Source: Mugil cephalus (taxonomy: Eukaryota; Chordata; Actinopteri; Mugiliformes; Mugilidae). From it: DNA of 64,000 nt. The stretch lies in contig NC_061770.1 in the NCBI RefSeq assembly GCF_022458985.1, positions 37,553,599-37,617,598 on the forward strand. Direction: 5' to 3'. The notes beneath the pieces were generated by a model. That model saw only the letters and a program-made list of their open reading frames with translations. It was not told where the DNA came from and did no database searches. Position numbers and translations under genes: made by a program. Below are positions 36,110-48,394 of this stretch, one piece after another; positions within the stretch are counted from its first letter, which is position 1; each line of letters begins with the position of its first letter.

Positions 36110-39100
36110 TCGGCTCTTGACCTGAAAAGAACAAGCATATTTGAGGTTTTATGAAGAGGAGCCTCAAAGGAGACTGGTGACTATCAAAGTTAATCATAGT
36201 AATAGTCAAATGGTCTGCCTGGGAGGGAGGTGTGAATGAGATACACATCAGTACACAGGAAGAGACGGTTTAGTGTGGCCTGAGCACAACTGAAACAACA
36301 CGGTCTGTACAACTTTAAAACTAAGCATGAACAGATCCGCATTTGACGAAACTACATCCGCCTTCATATTTACACCTACATTTGGTAAAAAATAAAGAAA
36401 ACAAACATTAATGAATCAATCAAGTAACGGTTAATGACAAACATCGGTGTGAGTCGTAAAATCTTCACAACAGGAAGACTTCAGCCCTGACCACAAACAT
36501 CAAATGACTCGCTCTTCTTTAGACACAGAACAAAGCTACTTTAGAAAAACGGTTTCTCTTTTCTGATGCTTTTATACCAACAAAAACAAAACACACACGT
36601 CTCCTGATCCACAGAACAACTGAACCACTGGATTCTGTGGCAACATGGTTGTTTCTACAAGAGCCATGTAAACCAGGCTTTAGCTTAGCTTTAGCCTCAA
36701 GAGTCACTTCTAATGAACACTGTACTAGAGAATGTAACAGCTACAGCATGAAGTGAATGTCAAGAAGATTTTAAATCACTGTCTGTAGGTTGTGATCATT
36801 TTGTGTTTAGTTTGAGTTTTCAGTCTCCTTTATGTTAGTACTTGATCAACCTGTGGTTCAACCTACATTTCTATATGTAATGTGTACTTTACTCCATTTA
36901 TTTTATTCTTTTTTTTTTAATTCTCTTTTGTGTCCTGACACAGTGAGCATGTCAAAGGGCATGTTTGCATGCACATGCACAATAAGTTTTGACCCCTCCC
37001 CCTGTCATTTTCCACTGTGGTGAGAACACCACGCCTCAAGACTAGCCTTTGCCTCAGTGCAACAAAGACACAACCAACAACTGTGCTCCTTTCAGACTTA
37101 AGTGTACTTCTCTTTTTCAAAACTGTCTTCAGTCTATTTATAAAAATGCAGTCCTCTCCTCTTAAGCCACCAACTACTTTACTAAACTCATGTCACTCTC
37201 ATGAGTGTCCATCAGCACAATGCTTACAGACATAAATCTACAGTTCATCAATACATCCTCAAGCACAATTTATAATTTAAATTTTTTTTCAGTGCCTTGA
37301 ACCAGTCAAATGGTCGTTTTTGTCTTTTTGTGCTGTTCTTACTTTTGTTTTTGTCTGTATCATTGGTCGTTGGTTGTGGCGTTCAGCCAAGTGGCCGCTG
37401 TGTTCAGTTGGTGTGTTCCTGTTGGCGCTGTCCCTGTCGCTGCCCGGAGTAAGGCCTGAGAGTCCCGCTGAGCTTCAGGAGAAGTGCTTGGGATGCTGAC
37501 AGTGGAGGAGCAGAGAAGGAGCAGAGGAGGTTCAGAGGACCACGGTATGTCTGTGCCCGACTTCAGACTCTACGGGCGGACACACTCCATTGGCGTTTAC
37601 ATCCTTCACTCAGCGGACAACGACAAGGAGACACCTTTGACAAGAAACACCATGCAATGACACGATCTATGTTGTTGTGCAACTGACCAAACAACCATAT
37701 TGGACACTGTTTTGCCAACTATTTTTGTATATTTTTTCATAATTCTGTAATTTTTTTGATTATACTTTCTATTTTTATTTTACTTTAATCTCATTTTATT
37801 TTATCTTTCTTGTGTTTGCTTTTATATGCAACAAAGCTACGGTGGCAAAGTGATTTCCCTCGTGGATCATTAAAGTCTGTCTAAGTCCAAAATATCCCAC
37901 TGTGCATCATGATAATGCAATTCATCTCCATTACATGCGCCTATATCTGCACCATCAATGACATCACACAGGCAGGTAAAGCACACGTCAGGCCCAAACT
38001 GTCATATTGCTGCTGATGTCATTGCTGCAACAAAAATAGGTCATCATGTCTGAAACCACTGTTACTGTGTGATCAGAGAGGGACAAGGTACACCTTTCTC
38101 TCTACCAAATCCTGCTTCCTGGAGCTCAGTGATTTGCATGACGTTAAGCTTTATGATAAAAACAGCTTTACTGCACCACAGCCTAAGTAGGTACTGGTAT
38201 TTCCTATTTCTAAAGAGGTAATCCACAGCAAACTAATGTTCAATGTTATAACCAACCACAACAACTACAACTGTTTAGACGTATCTGTTGTTGCCTCAGT
38301 CAGCTGGAGCTTCGTTTGTAGCCGGTGGTACTGTCTCTGTGTTATCTATGTTTCTTTGTACATCCTCCTTGAGCTTCAAACCAACCAAAATATAATTCAG
38401 ACAAATGCCAGAACAGAGTGTTTGTCTCTGTCTCTGAATTGTGGTAGAAGAACAAAATCCATATTAAACGTGAATCCAATCTGAGGATTTGGTGGACACT
38501 GGTGTCAAAAGTTACTTCAATCACTTCAACTGAATTTGTTCAGCATCTGTCCAGGAGTGGCAGCATTGAGCAGAGTGATGGTGAGTAGCACTCCAGTTGG
38601 TGAGAGAGGAAGAAATCCAGAGCTCCATCTCACTAACAGAGCAACCAATCTCTGTCTGTGTCTATATTTCTGTTCATTCAACAACTGTCAAATCTTTTGA
38701 CCACAGGTGGATTGCTGGAAACCAAAACAGGACATGTGTCGACTTTACAGTTATTCAGAACTAGATTTGTTGAGCAAAATCTGATTCAATAACAATGAAA
38801 ACATACCCAACCTTATACCTATGTTTTTCCTGACAGTCTTAGATCTGAGCCCATAGGGAACGAGAAGATGGACTAAATGTGTGCGCTTGTTGGGACCCAG
38901 AGGAAGTGGCCGTGAGCAGTGTTTGGTGTTTTGTGGATACCAGGCTGAATGCAGACTCCCTGGACCACAGTGCGTCTGTGCCCGGCTTTAAGACCCTACA
39001 GGTGGATGGAGGCACACTCATTGCTCTTGGCTGGAATCTTTCCAGCCTGCCTCAGTGTCTGGGAGGAGTACGGGTCCTGAAAAGAAGGCAAGCTGCAGTC

Positions 39101-39262
39101 AATCCCCCTCCCAGGAGAATGAACAATACGCTAATACGTTACAGCCTTTTCCCTTGACAGTAGCAGGGGCATTGATGGAGGAACTGGGCATGGACTTGAT
39201 GATGTTGGTGTAGAAGTGAACCATCATTACCTTTGGAAGGTTGAACTTCAGCTGCAGCAGGA
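36110..39262. repeat. B2-to-A4 intergenic region, duplicate of 25,730-28,880
   Basis: Same components in the same order: unit flank, LINE 5' fragment (about 37,315-37,620), LINE 3' end (near 37,862), the conserved short block (38,443-38,581), LINE endonuclease fragment (38,879-39,020) and LINE C-terminal fragment (39,030-39,262, minus). No host gene recognised. Confidence 0.55.
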
Positions 39263-39264
39263 CA

Positions 39265-39772
39265 TGCACTCATCGGCCCCTTTATGTACACCTTGCTAGT
39301 AATAGGTTGGACCCCCTTTAGCCTTCACAACTGCCTTAATTCTTCGTGGCATACTTTGAACAAGATGTTGGAAACATTCCTTAGAGATTTTGGTGAGCTT
39401 GTGAAAGCTGAAGTCTCAGTTTTCTGTTCTTGCTGACACCCAGTGTGGTCTTCTGCTGCTGTAGCCCATCTTCTTCAAGGTTGGACGTGTTGTGCATTCA
39501 GAGATGGTATTCTGCATTCCTTGGTTGTAACCAGTGGTTATTTGAGTTACTGTTGCCTTTCTATCATCTCCAACCAGTCTGCCCATTCTCCTCTGACCTC
39601 TCACATCAACAAGACATTTTCGTCCACACAACTGCCGCTCGCTGGATATTTTCTCTCTTTCAGACCATTCTCTATAAACCCTAGAGATGGTTTTGTGTGA
39701 AAATCCCAGCAGATCAGCAGCTTCTGAAATACTCCACCAACAACCATACCACGTATTTGTGTTAACAAGCAA
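39265..39772 (-). mobile_element. Tc1-like partial element, family 2 (duplicate)
   Basis: Copy of 28,882-29,385 with a few differences, including one extra codon in the helix-turn-helix region (SEAADLLGF against SEADLLGF). Came with the segmental duplication. Confidence 0.7.
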
Positions 39773-40132
39773 TTTAACAAGTGTACCTTTTAAAAACCTC
39801 TGGTTTAATATGGCTGCACTAATCTACAGAACTTGCTACAGGTCCCTCTCTCAATCTCAATGTGTGACATTTACAACAACACAACTGTTTATGGAAACAA
39901 CGATTACACAACATGAAGACTACAGAGGTTATGTTTAAAGCTGAGGATGTGATATTTATACCATGGAAATTAAAAGAACAAGTGATGCTTTCATTTAGTA
40001 CATGTTGACTGCGTCGTTAATACTATGGTTGGAATGTCACTTATTCTGTAATGATGGAGACTGAATCAACCCTAACTGCCCTGAAAGCACTAAGGTAACT
40101 GGCTACAAACAACGGGGTAGGAAACACAAACA

Positions 40133-40154
40133 CCCCGCCTCTTTACTTTAAAAG
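40133..40154 (+). promoter_or_regulatory. Core promoter of A4
   Basis: CCCCGCC then TTTAAAAG, as in the other A genes; duplicate of the A3 promoter. Confidence 0.5.
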
Positions 40155-40216
40155 CTCATCCTTCCTGGGTTCACTACATTTACGGACATTGCAGAGCTCC
40201 AGTCATACTCACAACC

Positions 40217-41414
40217 ATGAACTTTACTCTGATAACAGCTTTTAGTCTCTGCAGCCTCTGTAAGTATCGACTTTAATTGTTCCTAACTTCACTCCTCAAA
40301 GTATTGTTGTATGGTTAGTCTGTCATCATTTAATACATTTACTTGCTACTTGACTTTCTTCATTTTATTTCCCTCATGTCACTTTAAAACAAGTAACTCT
40401 GTTGTTTCTCTGTTGGTTTCAGGCTGGTTCTCTGTCTCAGGTTCTCAGTTTAAGAGTATGAAGATCCAGTCGGGTCAAGACGTCACACTCACATGCTCCA
40501 GTATCGACAACTATGATACTTTGATAATGTGGTTCAGAGTGGTTGACCGAACCTCATTCAGTTATATCTATACTGTGTATCCATCTGGCCAAGTTGCTAC
40601 AAAAAATGATCAATTCCCATATGGAAAATATGACACAAGCTCCAGCAACTCCTCCGTCTCTCTCACAATCAAGTCAGTGGATTCATCAGACTCTGGGTTG
40701 TATGTCTGTGGAATTATCAGAGCTCAAAATCTCCGTTTAAGTGGGACACATGTAATGATTGATGGTAGGTTGTAATGTCTTTAATTTTAATGGTACATTT
40801 GTTTGGTCAAGACATTTTATACTTATGACACAAAGAGATGCTTTGATGTATATAACCCAAACGTAAAACCAAGACTGAATTTATCTTTATTTAAAAGGCA
40901 CTGATGAGTCTGATGGTAACATGGACAGCAAACATAAAAGTAAGAATTTCCTTCATTTTTGTGTCGTCTCAAATCTCTAAAGTGAAAATAGAGACTAACT
41001 TTCTTTCTTACTGTTACTGATACATTTTGTTTGTCAAGTTATTTTCTGTGCATAATACAAAGAGATGCTTTGATGTAAATCATCCAAAAGTAAAATCAAG
41101 ACTGAAATGATCTTTATTTATTTAAAAGGTGCTGACCAGCCTGATGGCAACATGGACAGCAAATGTAAACGTAAGAATTCCCTTCATATTTTTCTCCATT
41201 TCAACTTCAGTGTAATCTCAAATCTCTAAAGTAAAATAGAGACCAACTTTCTTTCATGTAACTTGTCTTTGTTGTAAAGAGTCTGATGAAATGGTAAAGC
41301 TGGTGAGTGTGGCCCTGGGTGGACTGACTGTTGTCCTTGTAATGGTCATCATTGGTCTGGTTATTCAAAACTTGAAGCTTAAAAAAGGTATCCAGTCTTT
41401 TCTTTAATGCTATA

Positions 41415-41459
<45 letters not shown>

Positions 41460-43512
41460 TGGGGGAAATAATTGAATTTGTAAGTTTGCCCACTTCCATA
41501 GAAATGATCAGACTCTGGTTTTTATGGTTGTTTACTGGTTATGGGTATAGACAGAATATCAGTCGAAAATGCATAAAAAACACACAATCTAAAAGTTATA
41601 AATTGTTATGTATTTTATTAAGGGAAATAAGTATTTGATCCCAAAGCACAACACAAGTCAGTACTTTGTAGAGAAACCTTTGTTGGCAAGCACAGCGATG
41701 AGACGTTTCTTGTAGTTGGTCACCAGGTTTTGCACACAGCGCAGGAGGGATTTTGGCCCATTCATCTTTACAGACAGTCTCTAAATCCTTCAAGTTTCTT
41801 GGCTGCCTCTTGGAAACTCGGAGCTTCAGCTCCTCCACAGGTTTTCGATCGGGTTAAGGTCTGGAGATGACTAGGCCACTCATGACCTTAATATGCTTCT
41901 TCTTGAGCCACTCCTTTGTTGTCCTGGCAGTAGTGTTTTGGGTCATTGTCATGTTGGAAAACCCACCCACGAGGCATCTTCAGTGTTCTTGCTGAGGAAA
42001 GAAGGTTTTTGTCCAAGATGTTACAGTAATGGCTGCATTCATTGGCCCCATAATGCGTTGAAGTTGCCCTGTACCTTTGCTGAAAAACAGCCCCAAAACA
42101 TGATGTTTCCACTCCATGCTTAACCGTGGGTATGGTGTTCTTTGGGTCATACTCACGTTTTTCATCCTCCAAACACGGCGGGTCGAGTTAATGCCAAATA
42201 GCTCAACTTTGGTTTCGTCAGACCACAGCACTTTCTCCCAAGCCTTCTCTGAGTCATTTAGATGTTCACTGGCAAACTTAAGGCGGGGCCTGTACATGTG
42301 CCTTCTTGAGCAGGGGACCTTGCGGGCACTGCAAGGTTCAATCCATAACGGCGCAGTGTGTTGCCAATGTTTTCTTGGTGACGGAGGTCCCAACTGCTTC
42401 CAGATCATTAACAAGCTCCTGCGTGTTGTTTTAGGCTGCTCCCTCACCTTTCTCATCATCATCCTCACTCCATGAGGCGAGATTTTGCGGGGGACTCCAG
42501 ACCGAGGACAGTTGATGTCCTTTTATGGGTCTTCCACTTGCGAATAATGGCACCAATAGTTGTCACCTTCTCACCAAGCCTTTTGCTGATGGTTTTGTAA
42601 CCTATACCAGCCTTGTGCAGGTCTACAATCTTGTCCCTGACATCTTTTGACAGCTCTTTGGTCTTGCCATGGTGCTGTAGAAGTTGGAATGGTAAGAAAC
42701 TGATTCTTAGAGCAGGTGTGCTTTATATACATGACGAGTTAAGATCAGGAGTATTGGTAATTAGTTGACTGAGCATAGCTGTGTGCCACATGCCACCAGC
42801 CAATCTGTAGGAGCCTGAATTCTAAGTGAATTGTTGGGGATCAAATACTTATTTCCTTAATAAAATACATAACAATTTATAACTTTTAGATTGTGTGTTT
42901 TTTATGCATTTTCGATTGATATTCTGTCTATACCCATAACCAGTAAACAACCATAAAAACCAGAGTCTGATCATTTCTATGGAAGTGGGCAAACTTACAA
43001 ATTCAGCAGGGGATCAAATACTTATTTCCCCCACTGTATATATATATATATATATATCATAAAATATAAATAAATAAAAAAAAAATTGTTAATGATCAAT
43101 AACCAGATATTTTGTTTCTGTGACTCAGCCCAAGAAGAACAGAATCCAGTGCAAAGTCAGGTGAATTCACTTTTAACATTTACTTATTGTTCAGTAAAGC
43201 TTAATCCAAATCAGCCTCGATTGGTTTTGCTCGTCTCCAATAAATGGTGTGTACAACACGTACTGAATATTTAGAAATGTTCTGACATTGTGCTTTATGC
43301 CCAATATGAACAAGAAATTGCAGTTTGTCGATTAAAGAACACGAACATGTCTCTAACAACTGTAAAATTTCATGCTCAACATTACCTGGGACTATACTTT
43401 CTCTTCACAGAAACGTGGCCCTGATGACCTGAACTACGCTGCAGTGACTTTTCAAAAGAGAGAAAAAAGAAGACAGCCAGAGCCAAATGTTGTTTATGCT
43501 GCTACTAGATAG
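40217..43512 (+). CDS. A4: Ig V-domain receptor with ITIM tail (chimeric), intact
   Basis: Predicted 236 residues. Exons: signal peptide 40217-40259; V domain 40423-40764; stalk a 40898-40939; stalk b 41129-41170; transmembrane 41280-41387; linker 43129-43160; tail 43411-43512; AATAAA 43601. All joins in frame. The V domain differs from A3 by about one residue (FPYGKYD for FPNGKYD). The tail is the K type: [10 protein letters not shown], a true ITIM consensus (L-x-Y-x-x-V), and NVVYAATR. The linker has QNPVQSQ. A degraded Tc1 copy enlarges the intron before the linker to 1.7 kb. The 5' part matches A3 and the 3' part A7, so the gene is a recombination chimera. Likely inhibitory if expressed in leukocytes (inference from ITIM). 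Confidence 0.8.
41420..41456. repeat. (TA)n microsatellite
   Basis: TA run at the left edge of Tc1 copy B, with a shorter one after its right edge (43,037-43,058). The TA-rich intron offered many target sites. Confidence 0.85.
41457..43036. mobile_element. Tc1 element, IR/DR type, copy B (degraded)
   Basis: Same family as copies at 15,576 and 54,601. The outer left direct repeat is partly deleted (GGGGAAATA runs straight into ATTGAATTTG). The minus-strand transposase frame is broken by several single-base deletions and insertions into pieces at 41,596-41,838, 41,888-42,172 and 41,980-42,468. It lies inside the A4 intron between transmembrane and linker exons. Confidence 0.9.
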
Positions 43513-43619
43513 ACTCAGGAGAATGTGAAAAGTATGCTGTATGATGTTAATATTTTCTGTGGCTTTTTATGGCTTTTTGATGCGAGGGGAAAACATCTGT
43601 AATAAAGACCCAATATTCA

Positions 43620-44440
43620 TTCATCGTCATATTCTTTCTATGGATAACCTTTTGCGCTTCTCACTGTCAAAGTCTGTGTAGGCAAATAAAAATGATTAGT
43701 GTTTAATAGGAAGGGAGTTAAAAAAAACACTGACAACTGTCTTCATTGTATCAGTCTGAACTGTTAATGGGAAGAGACAGCATGTAATCTGAACTCAGAC
43801 GAGGTAAAAATGAAGAGACCTGTTATTTGCTATCTTTCTGGAAAGAGGATCTGAAACGACACAGTGAATATTTGCTCATCTTTATCTGTAACACATTTCT
43901 ATATGTGCTTATGAAGAAACGTTTAGGACAAGCTGCAAAAGCATTGAAAGCTGTTTTTTTTTTTTTGTAACCAGACTTTTGGTGGAAAGTTCACAAAGGT
44001 TGTCAGTCATCTACATCAGGGTATATAAAAACAAAAAAGACAAAACTTGAACGAGGGCAAGTGGACTTGTTAGGTTCAAGTATCCTCATATGTGAGTGGT
44101 CCTCACCCAATAAAGACCTTAAATCCCCACCAGTCATTTAGAGCTGATGAAGCTACTTTGATGGGAGGAGAAACATCTTCAAGTAATCCAGTAAGTCCAG
44201 TTAATCTTGCTCCTGTTCTGCATTATTTGATATCCTAGACCTTAGTAGTAGTGTATTTGAGCTTTTTAATTTACACCAGCAGAATACTCCAGAATACTAG
44301 ATATGAATATTATAACTGTGTCACTGCATTCCATACAAATCAAACTCACGTTTGCTGCACTAGATATAACTCAGAGATAGCACATGTATATATAATAATA
44401 CGATCAGTCAATCAGCAACACAATAATAACAATAATAATA
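43620..44440. other. A4 3' flank and unclassified repeat
   Basis: 43,620-43,930 matches the A7 3' flank (AAAGAGGATCTGAAA region). 43,980-44,210 holds a dispersed repeat (GGAGGAGAAACATCTTCAAG) that I cannot name. No gene. Confidence 0.4.
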
Positions 44441-45860
44441 ATACATTTTATTTAGGAAGCGCCTTTCAAGTAACGGAAGGACACGTTACAGACTCCTCCC
44501 CTGGCCTCCTCCTCCTTCCGCTGGGAGCCGGGCCCTCGCTGGTTGGGGGGGCTTCTTGGGGTCCAGGAGGCCCCAGCGGTCAGGTCCATGCCTGCCACCC
44601 TGTGGTGCAGTGCCTGGGGGTGTGGGGGGCCATCCAGATGTCAACTTCGCCATGTCCGGTTGCTCTGTCGCACTGGGGATGGAGGACTATCCCGGATAGG
44701 TCAGGGTTAGGATAGGCTGCAGGACAGTAGTGTGCTGCAGTCCTCTAACCCACCCGATCCTCCTGCTTTCCCTCCTTTCTTAATGCACCACACTACATGC
44801 AGGATCATAGTGTCACAGTGTAGGGTTATGCTTCCAGGAGAAAGCACAGAAACAGGGACACTCATACTCATCACTTTTCATTATCCCTTGGCATGGCTCG
44901 GGGGGCATGGCACTGCATGGCGACAGGTCTGTGGCTGCTCCCTGCAGGCCTCTGATGGCCCAGCATTAATCGGGTGGGTCTGGGTGGTGGCTCAGTGCTT
45001 CCCCTCTCCCTTCTGTGGGGGGCCAGGGTCTGCAAGTGGCGGGTGGGGGTTCCCTCCTCCCGTGGTCTCCCTAGCCCAGGTTCGTAAGGGGCGTGGGACC
45101 GGCACCTGTCCCCCCCTGCTCCAGTGGCCCATCGCTAGTTGGGCGCTTTGCCGATGCCCGTCTGCGGGGGCACTGCTGGGGTCCCAGGAGGTCTCCTCGG
45201 CCGGTGGGGTGTCGCCCGGTGGTCGGGGGGTGGGGTTTTGGGGGCGATGTTGGTAGCGGTGGGTGGACGGTTGGCGGTGGATGGGGGGTGTGGGGGCTGT
45301 TCTAGCCTGCACCTGCTTGTTCTGGGCTTGATTGCCGTCGCTTGCCATGTGCACCGAGGTGGGGCGTGCCCCTTGGCTACGGTGGTTCTCTAGTCTTGGT
45401 ATCCATGCATTGCGCACTGGGGTGGTGGTTCTCGGGGGCTGGGGCTCCTGACCTGACTCTAGGGCCTGGTCTCACTCATATTTAGGGAATGCCCACATGC
45501 ATGTGTGATGTCACCTGCCAGCCCATGCTGGATCACATCAAGAAGAACTGATGAGTTCCGTCTAATAAGTCCTGGACTGTTCTATCACTACGTGCCCTAT
45601 TGCAGCCTTCTCTCCTCTATTGGGACACCCTTACCTCCTGGATTCTCCCATCTCTCCAGAGATCTACACACCACCCCCCTGAACCCAGTCAAACCTGTGT
45701 GAGGTCACTTGGGAAGCACAGAACCCTACACAGTTCCTACCAGCACCACATGCCTCTCTTCCACTGTCCATCCTTCCACAGCTTCGCTGTCCTTTGTTCT
45801 CCCCCTCTGTTCCCTGAGATGTAGCACTGCCCTCCCTGCCCCACAAAGTCACTCCACTCA
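44440..45860. repeat. GC-rich inserted block, unclassified repeat
   Basis: Base composition changes abruptly to G/C-rich between about 44,490 and 45,470, unlike all neighbouring DNA. Long open frames on both strands here come from the lack of A/T stop codons and show no domain. The left edge (ACATTTTATTTAGGAAGCGCC) looks like a common fish interspersed repeat. No inverted repeats or splice patterns identified. Confidence 0.4.
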
Positions 45861-46243
45861 ATAAAGATCAACAAGGTGGTTCCCAGGGAGGGCTGGTGAT
45901 GGTCACACACACACACTGAAATAATAAAATATTCAGCAGCAAGAATGTAACTGCCTCAATCTCATATAATGTTGACACCCTGTGGTGTTAAACTATTTGG
46001 ACAAATACAGACAAAGGAGAGAAAAAAAAAAGTAGTACAATGGATAAAAACATCAATGGCATTTCCTTAATATATATATATTGTTTTCCATTTTAATTTT
46101 AGAGTGACCTCAAATTTCTACTAATTTTTATTAGTACTGGTACATTTTGTTTGGTCAGCATTTTCTACTTTGAGTCAGATGCTTTGATGTTGTCTTCACA
46201 TGTAAATCATCCAAAAATGAAATTACCTTTATTTATTTAAAAG

Positions 46244-47014
46244 GCACTGGTGAACCTGATGGTAACATGGACAGCAAAGATAAACGTAAAAATTTCCTTA
46301 ATAATTTGTGATGTTTAAAATCTCTAAAGTGAAAATAGAGACCAACTTTCTTTCTTGTAACTTGTCTTGTCTAAAGAGTCTGATGAAATATTAAAGCTGG
46401 TGAGTGTGGCCCTGGGTGGACTGACTGTTGTCCTTGTAATGGTCATCATTGGTGCTTGAAGCTTATTAAATGTACTTGGGCTTTTATTTTATACTATATT
46501 CTAAAAAAATAGTTAATGATCAATAACCAGATGTTTTGTTTCTGTCACTCAGGTCAAGAACAACAGAATCCAGAGCAAAGTCAGGTGAACACAATATTTT
46601 TATTTATTGTTTGGTAAAGCTTAACCCAAATCGGCCTCTATAGGTTTTGCTCGTCTGTGATACACTGGTATGTACAGTATGCACTTTGTATTCAGAAATA
46701 TACTTGTATTTTTATTTGGGCTGAATACAAATTAGAAATTGCAGTTTGTCCACTGAAGAGCGCAAACATGTTTCTGACAACAATAAAATGCTTTCTCAAC
46801 ATTACCTGGGACTATAATGTGACTCTAAATGTTCTTTTTACAGAAATGTGGCTCTGATGAACACGCTGCAATGACTATTAAAAAGAGAGCAAAAAGAAGA
46901 GAACCAAAGCCAAATACTGTTTATGATGCTATCAGAAAGACTGGGAACTGTGCTCCATTGTATAAATATGCTCCGGAAGAGAAAAACAAAAAACAAAAAA
47001 CAAAAACAAAATAA
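46244..47014 (+). pseudogene. A5: 5'-truncated relic of an A-type receptor
   Basis: Signal and V exons are absent; the GC-rich block lies upstream. Remaining exons: stalk 46244-46285 ([12 protein letters not shown]); transmembrane from 46377, with about 15 bases deleted after VMVIIG so the frame hits TGA; linker 46553-46584 intact; tail 46844-47014. The tail has a two-codon deletion that removes the ITIM Tyr (DEHAAMTI for [10 protein letters not shown]). The second motif reads NTVYDAI. The stop is lost (AAG for TAG), extending the frame to a lysine-rich end. Clearly a pseudogene with a K-type tail. Confidence 0.8.
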
Positions 47015-47345
47015 ATAATAAGCAATTGAAAAACAAATGATAATTAGAATGTCGATGTTTTAAGATGACACTGGTCAGGTTGAGGGCATGGACTGACACG
47101 TGGTAGATGTAAAGCTCTGAGAAGAAGTTATTTGGTCCAGGAAGTAAGTCCACAAAGTATTTTTGATCAGAGGCACTTCAATTAGATGGAAAACATTTTA
47201 TTCTACATTAACAATAAGCATGTTGACCATTATGTCAATATTCATCATATGATCTTCTGTTGTAAACACAAACTAAAGATTAATTTAAAATTCAAGAATG
47301 TTGCATTTATATGGTCAGTTTAACCAACGGTTCATGTAAAACCGC
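47015..47345. other. Unrecognised AT-rich spacer
   Basis: No recognisable gene or repeat. A GC box (CCCGCCTCTTTT, about 47,345-47,356) just before C1 resembles the A-gene promoter box. Confidence 0.35.
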
Positions 47346-47423
47346 CCGCCTCTTTTGACTGAAAGCAGCCTTACTGGGACACAGGTCATAGGTGGACACT
47401 GCTTCCCTGCAGTCATACACAAG

Positions 47424-48138
47424 ATGAAGAACTTTACCATGATCGCAGCTTTACTTCTCAGCAGCTTTAGCAAGTATAGCCTCATAAATAAGTCACAAGA
47501 ATGTTAACGTCAAGTCTATTCAAAGAAATTGTTTATCCTCACACTGACAATAACTGTTGTTTGTTTCTCTATATTGGGTTCTGAGTCTACGATTGTAGAA
47601 GTCCAGGCTGGTGAAGAAGTCACACTGACGTGCTCCAAAATGTCCAACTCTAATTCTGTTACATTCTGGTTCAGACTGATCAACAGAAGTGAGGTTAGCT
47701 GCATCTCAGTTATGTTCCGTGCCGACAGCAGTGTTACATACTGCGACGAATTTGAAAAGAGTGCATTTGAAATGAGTTCCAACGCCTCCACTGTGTTTCT
47801 CAAAATCATTTCAGTGGATTTATCCAACTCTGGTCTGTATTTCTGTGGATTTTACCCAAATAGGCGCCCACTTTTCAGCATGACACAGCTTAATGTTAAA
47901 GGTAAGACAATGCCTCTAAAAATTAAATATGTCATACTTCCATATTTCATGATACTTACAGAATTCATTTTCTGATTCCTTAAAAGACAACAGTGATTTG
48001 GTCTAATTTAATCATTGTCAGTTACAGAGAAGTGTCATGAAAACATAAAGCTGATGAGTGCACGTCTGGGTGGTCTGAGTGGTTTCCTCCTAATGGCCAT
48101 CATTTGTCTGGTGTTTAAGATCAAGAAACTTCAGAAAG
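47424..48138 (+). pseudogene. C1: Ig V-domain receptor, multi-cysteine type, 3'-truncated
   Basis: Exons: signal peptide 47424-47469 (MKNFTMIAALLLSSF), followed by GCAAGT, a GC-type donor; V domain about 47,577-47,901; transmembrane 48022-48138. The V domain has canonical Cys (VTLTCSK, LYFCGF), Trp (FWFRLI), and extra Cys in SCISVM and TYCDEF, close to the B type. The frame runs open far upstream of the expected acceptor, and where AG is expected (before GTTCTGAG) the sequence is GG. I find no acceptor giving the right phase. The transmembrane exon (phase 1 both ends) contains Arg in MSARLGGLSG. No linker or tail exon follows before Tc1 debris; the paralogous place for a tail (49.6 kb) is deleted. 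Probably non-functional. Confidence 0.6.
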
Positions 48139-48394
48139 GTACGTTTTGAAAGCTGCCGTCTCTTATGAGTCAATATACACATTTTAGCTTGATGCAATTT
48201 TCTAATAAAGAGTCTTATCTCCATAAAGGTTTCAGATCATCTGGACAAAACTTCATCAGGGTCTGCCATTATGTACTGCCTCTTTTATTTGCTGCTGATG
48301 TCTTATTGTTTCACATGAAAATTTTACATCACTGATCAAATAAACAAATGCAGAACTATTCTGAGATCCATGTCTGAACGTAGTAGACCTGCGA

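Larger units (their letters stand above)
32972..41390. repeat. Segmental tandem duplication, right copy
   Basis: Right member of the ~10.39-kb-offset pair with 22,600-30,975. Contains B2, the same LINE/Tc1 debris, and A4 up to its transmembrane exon. A Tc1 copy (41,457) lies just after the boundary. Sequence downstream resembles the A7 3' half, not A3. Confidence 0.85.

Noticed and set aside
22600..41390. Possibility that the 10.39-kb repeat is an assembly artefact
   Set aside because: The copies have many independent substitutions, different indels, different Tc1 content and different 3' ends, so a false duplicate is unlikely, though long reads would settle it.
44251..45417. Several open frames of 100-170 residues in the GC-rich block
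   Set aside because: Explained by low A/T content; present on both strands, no domain, no splice or start context.
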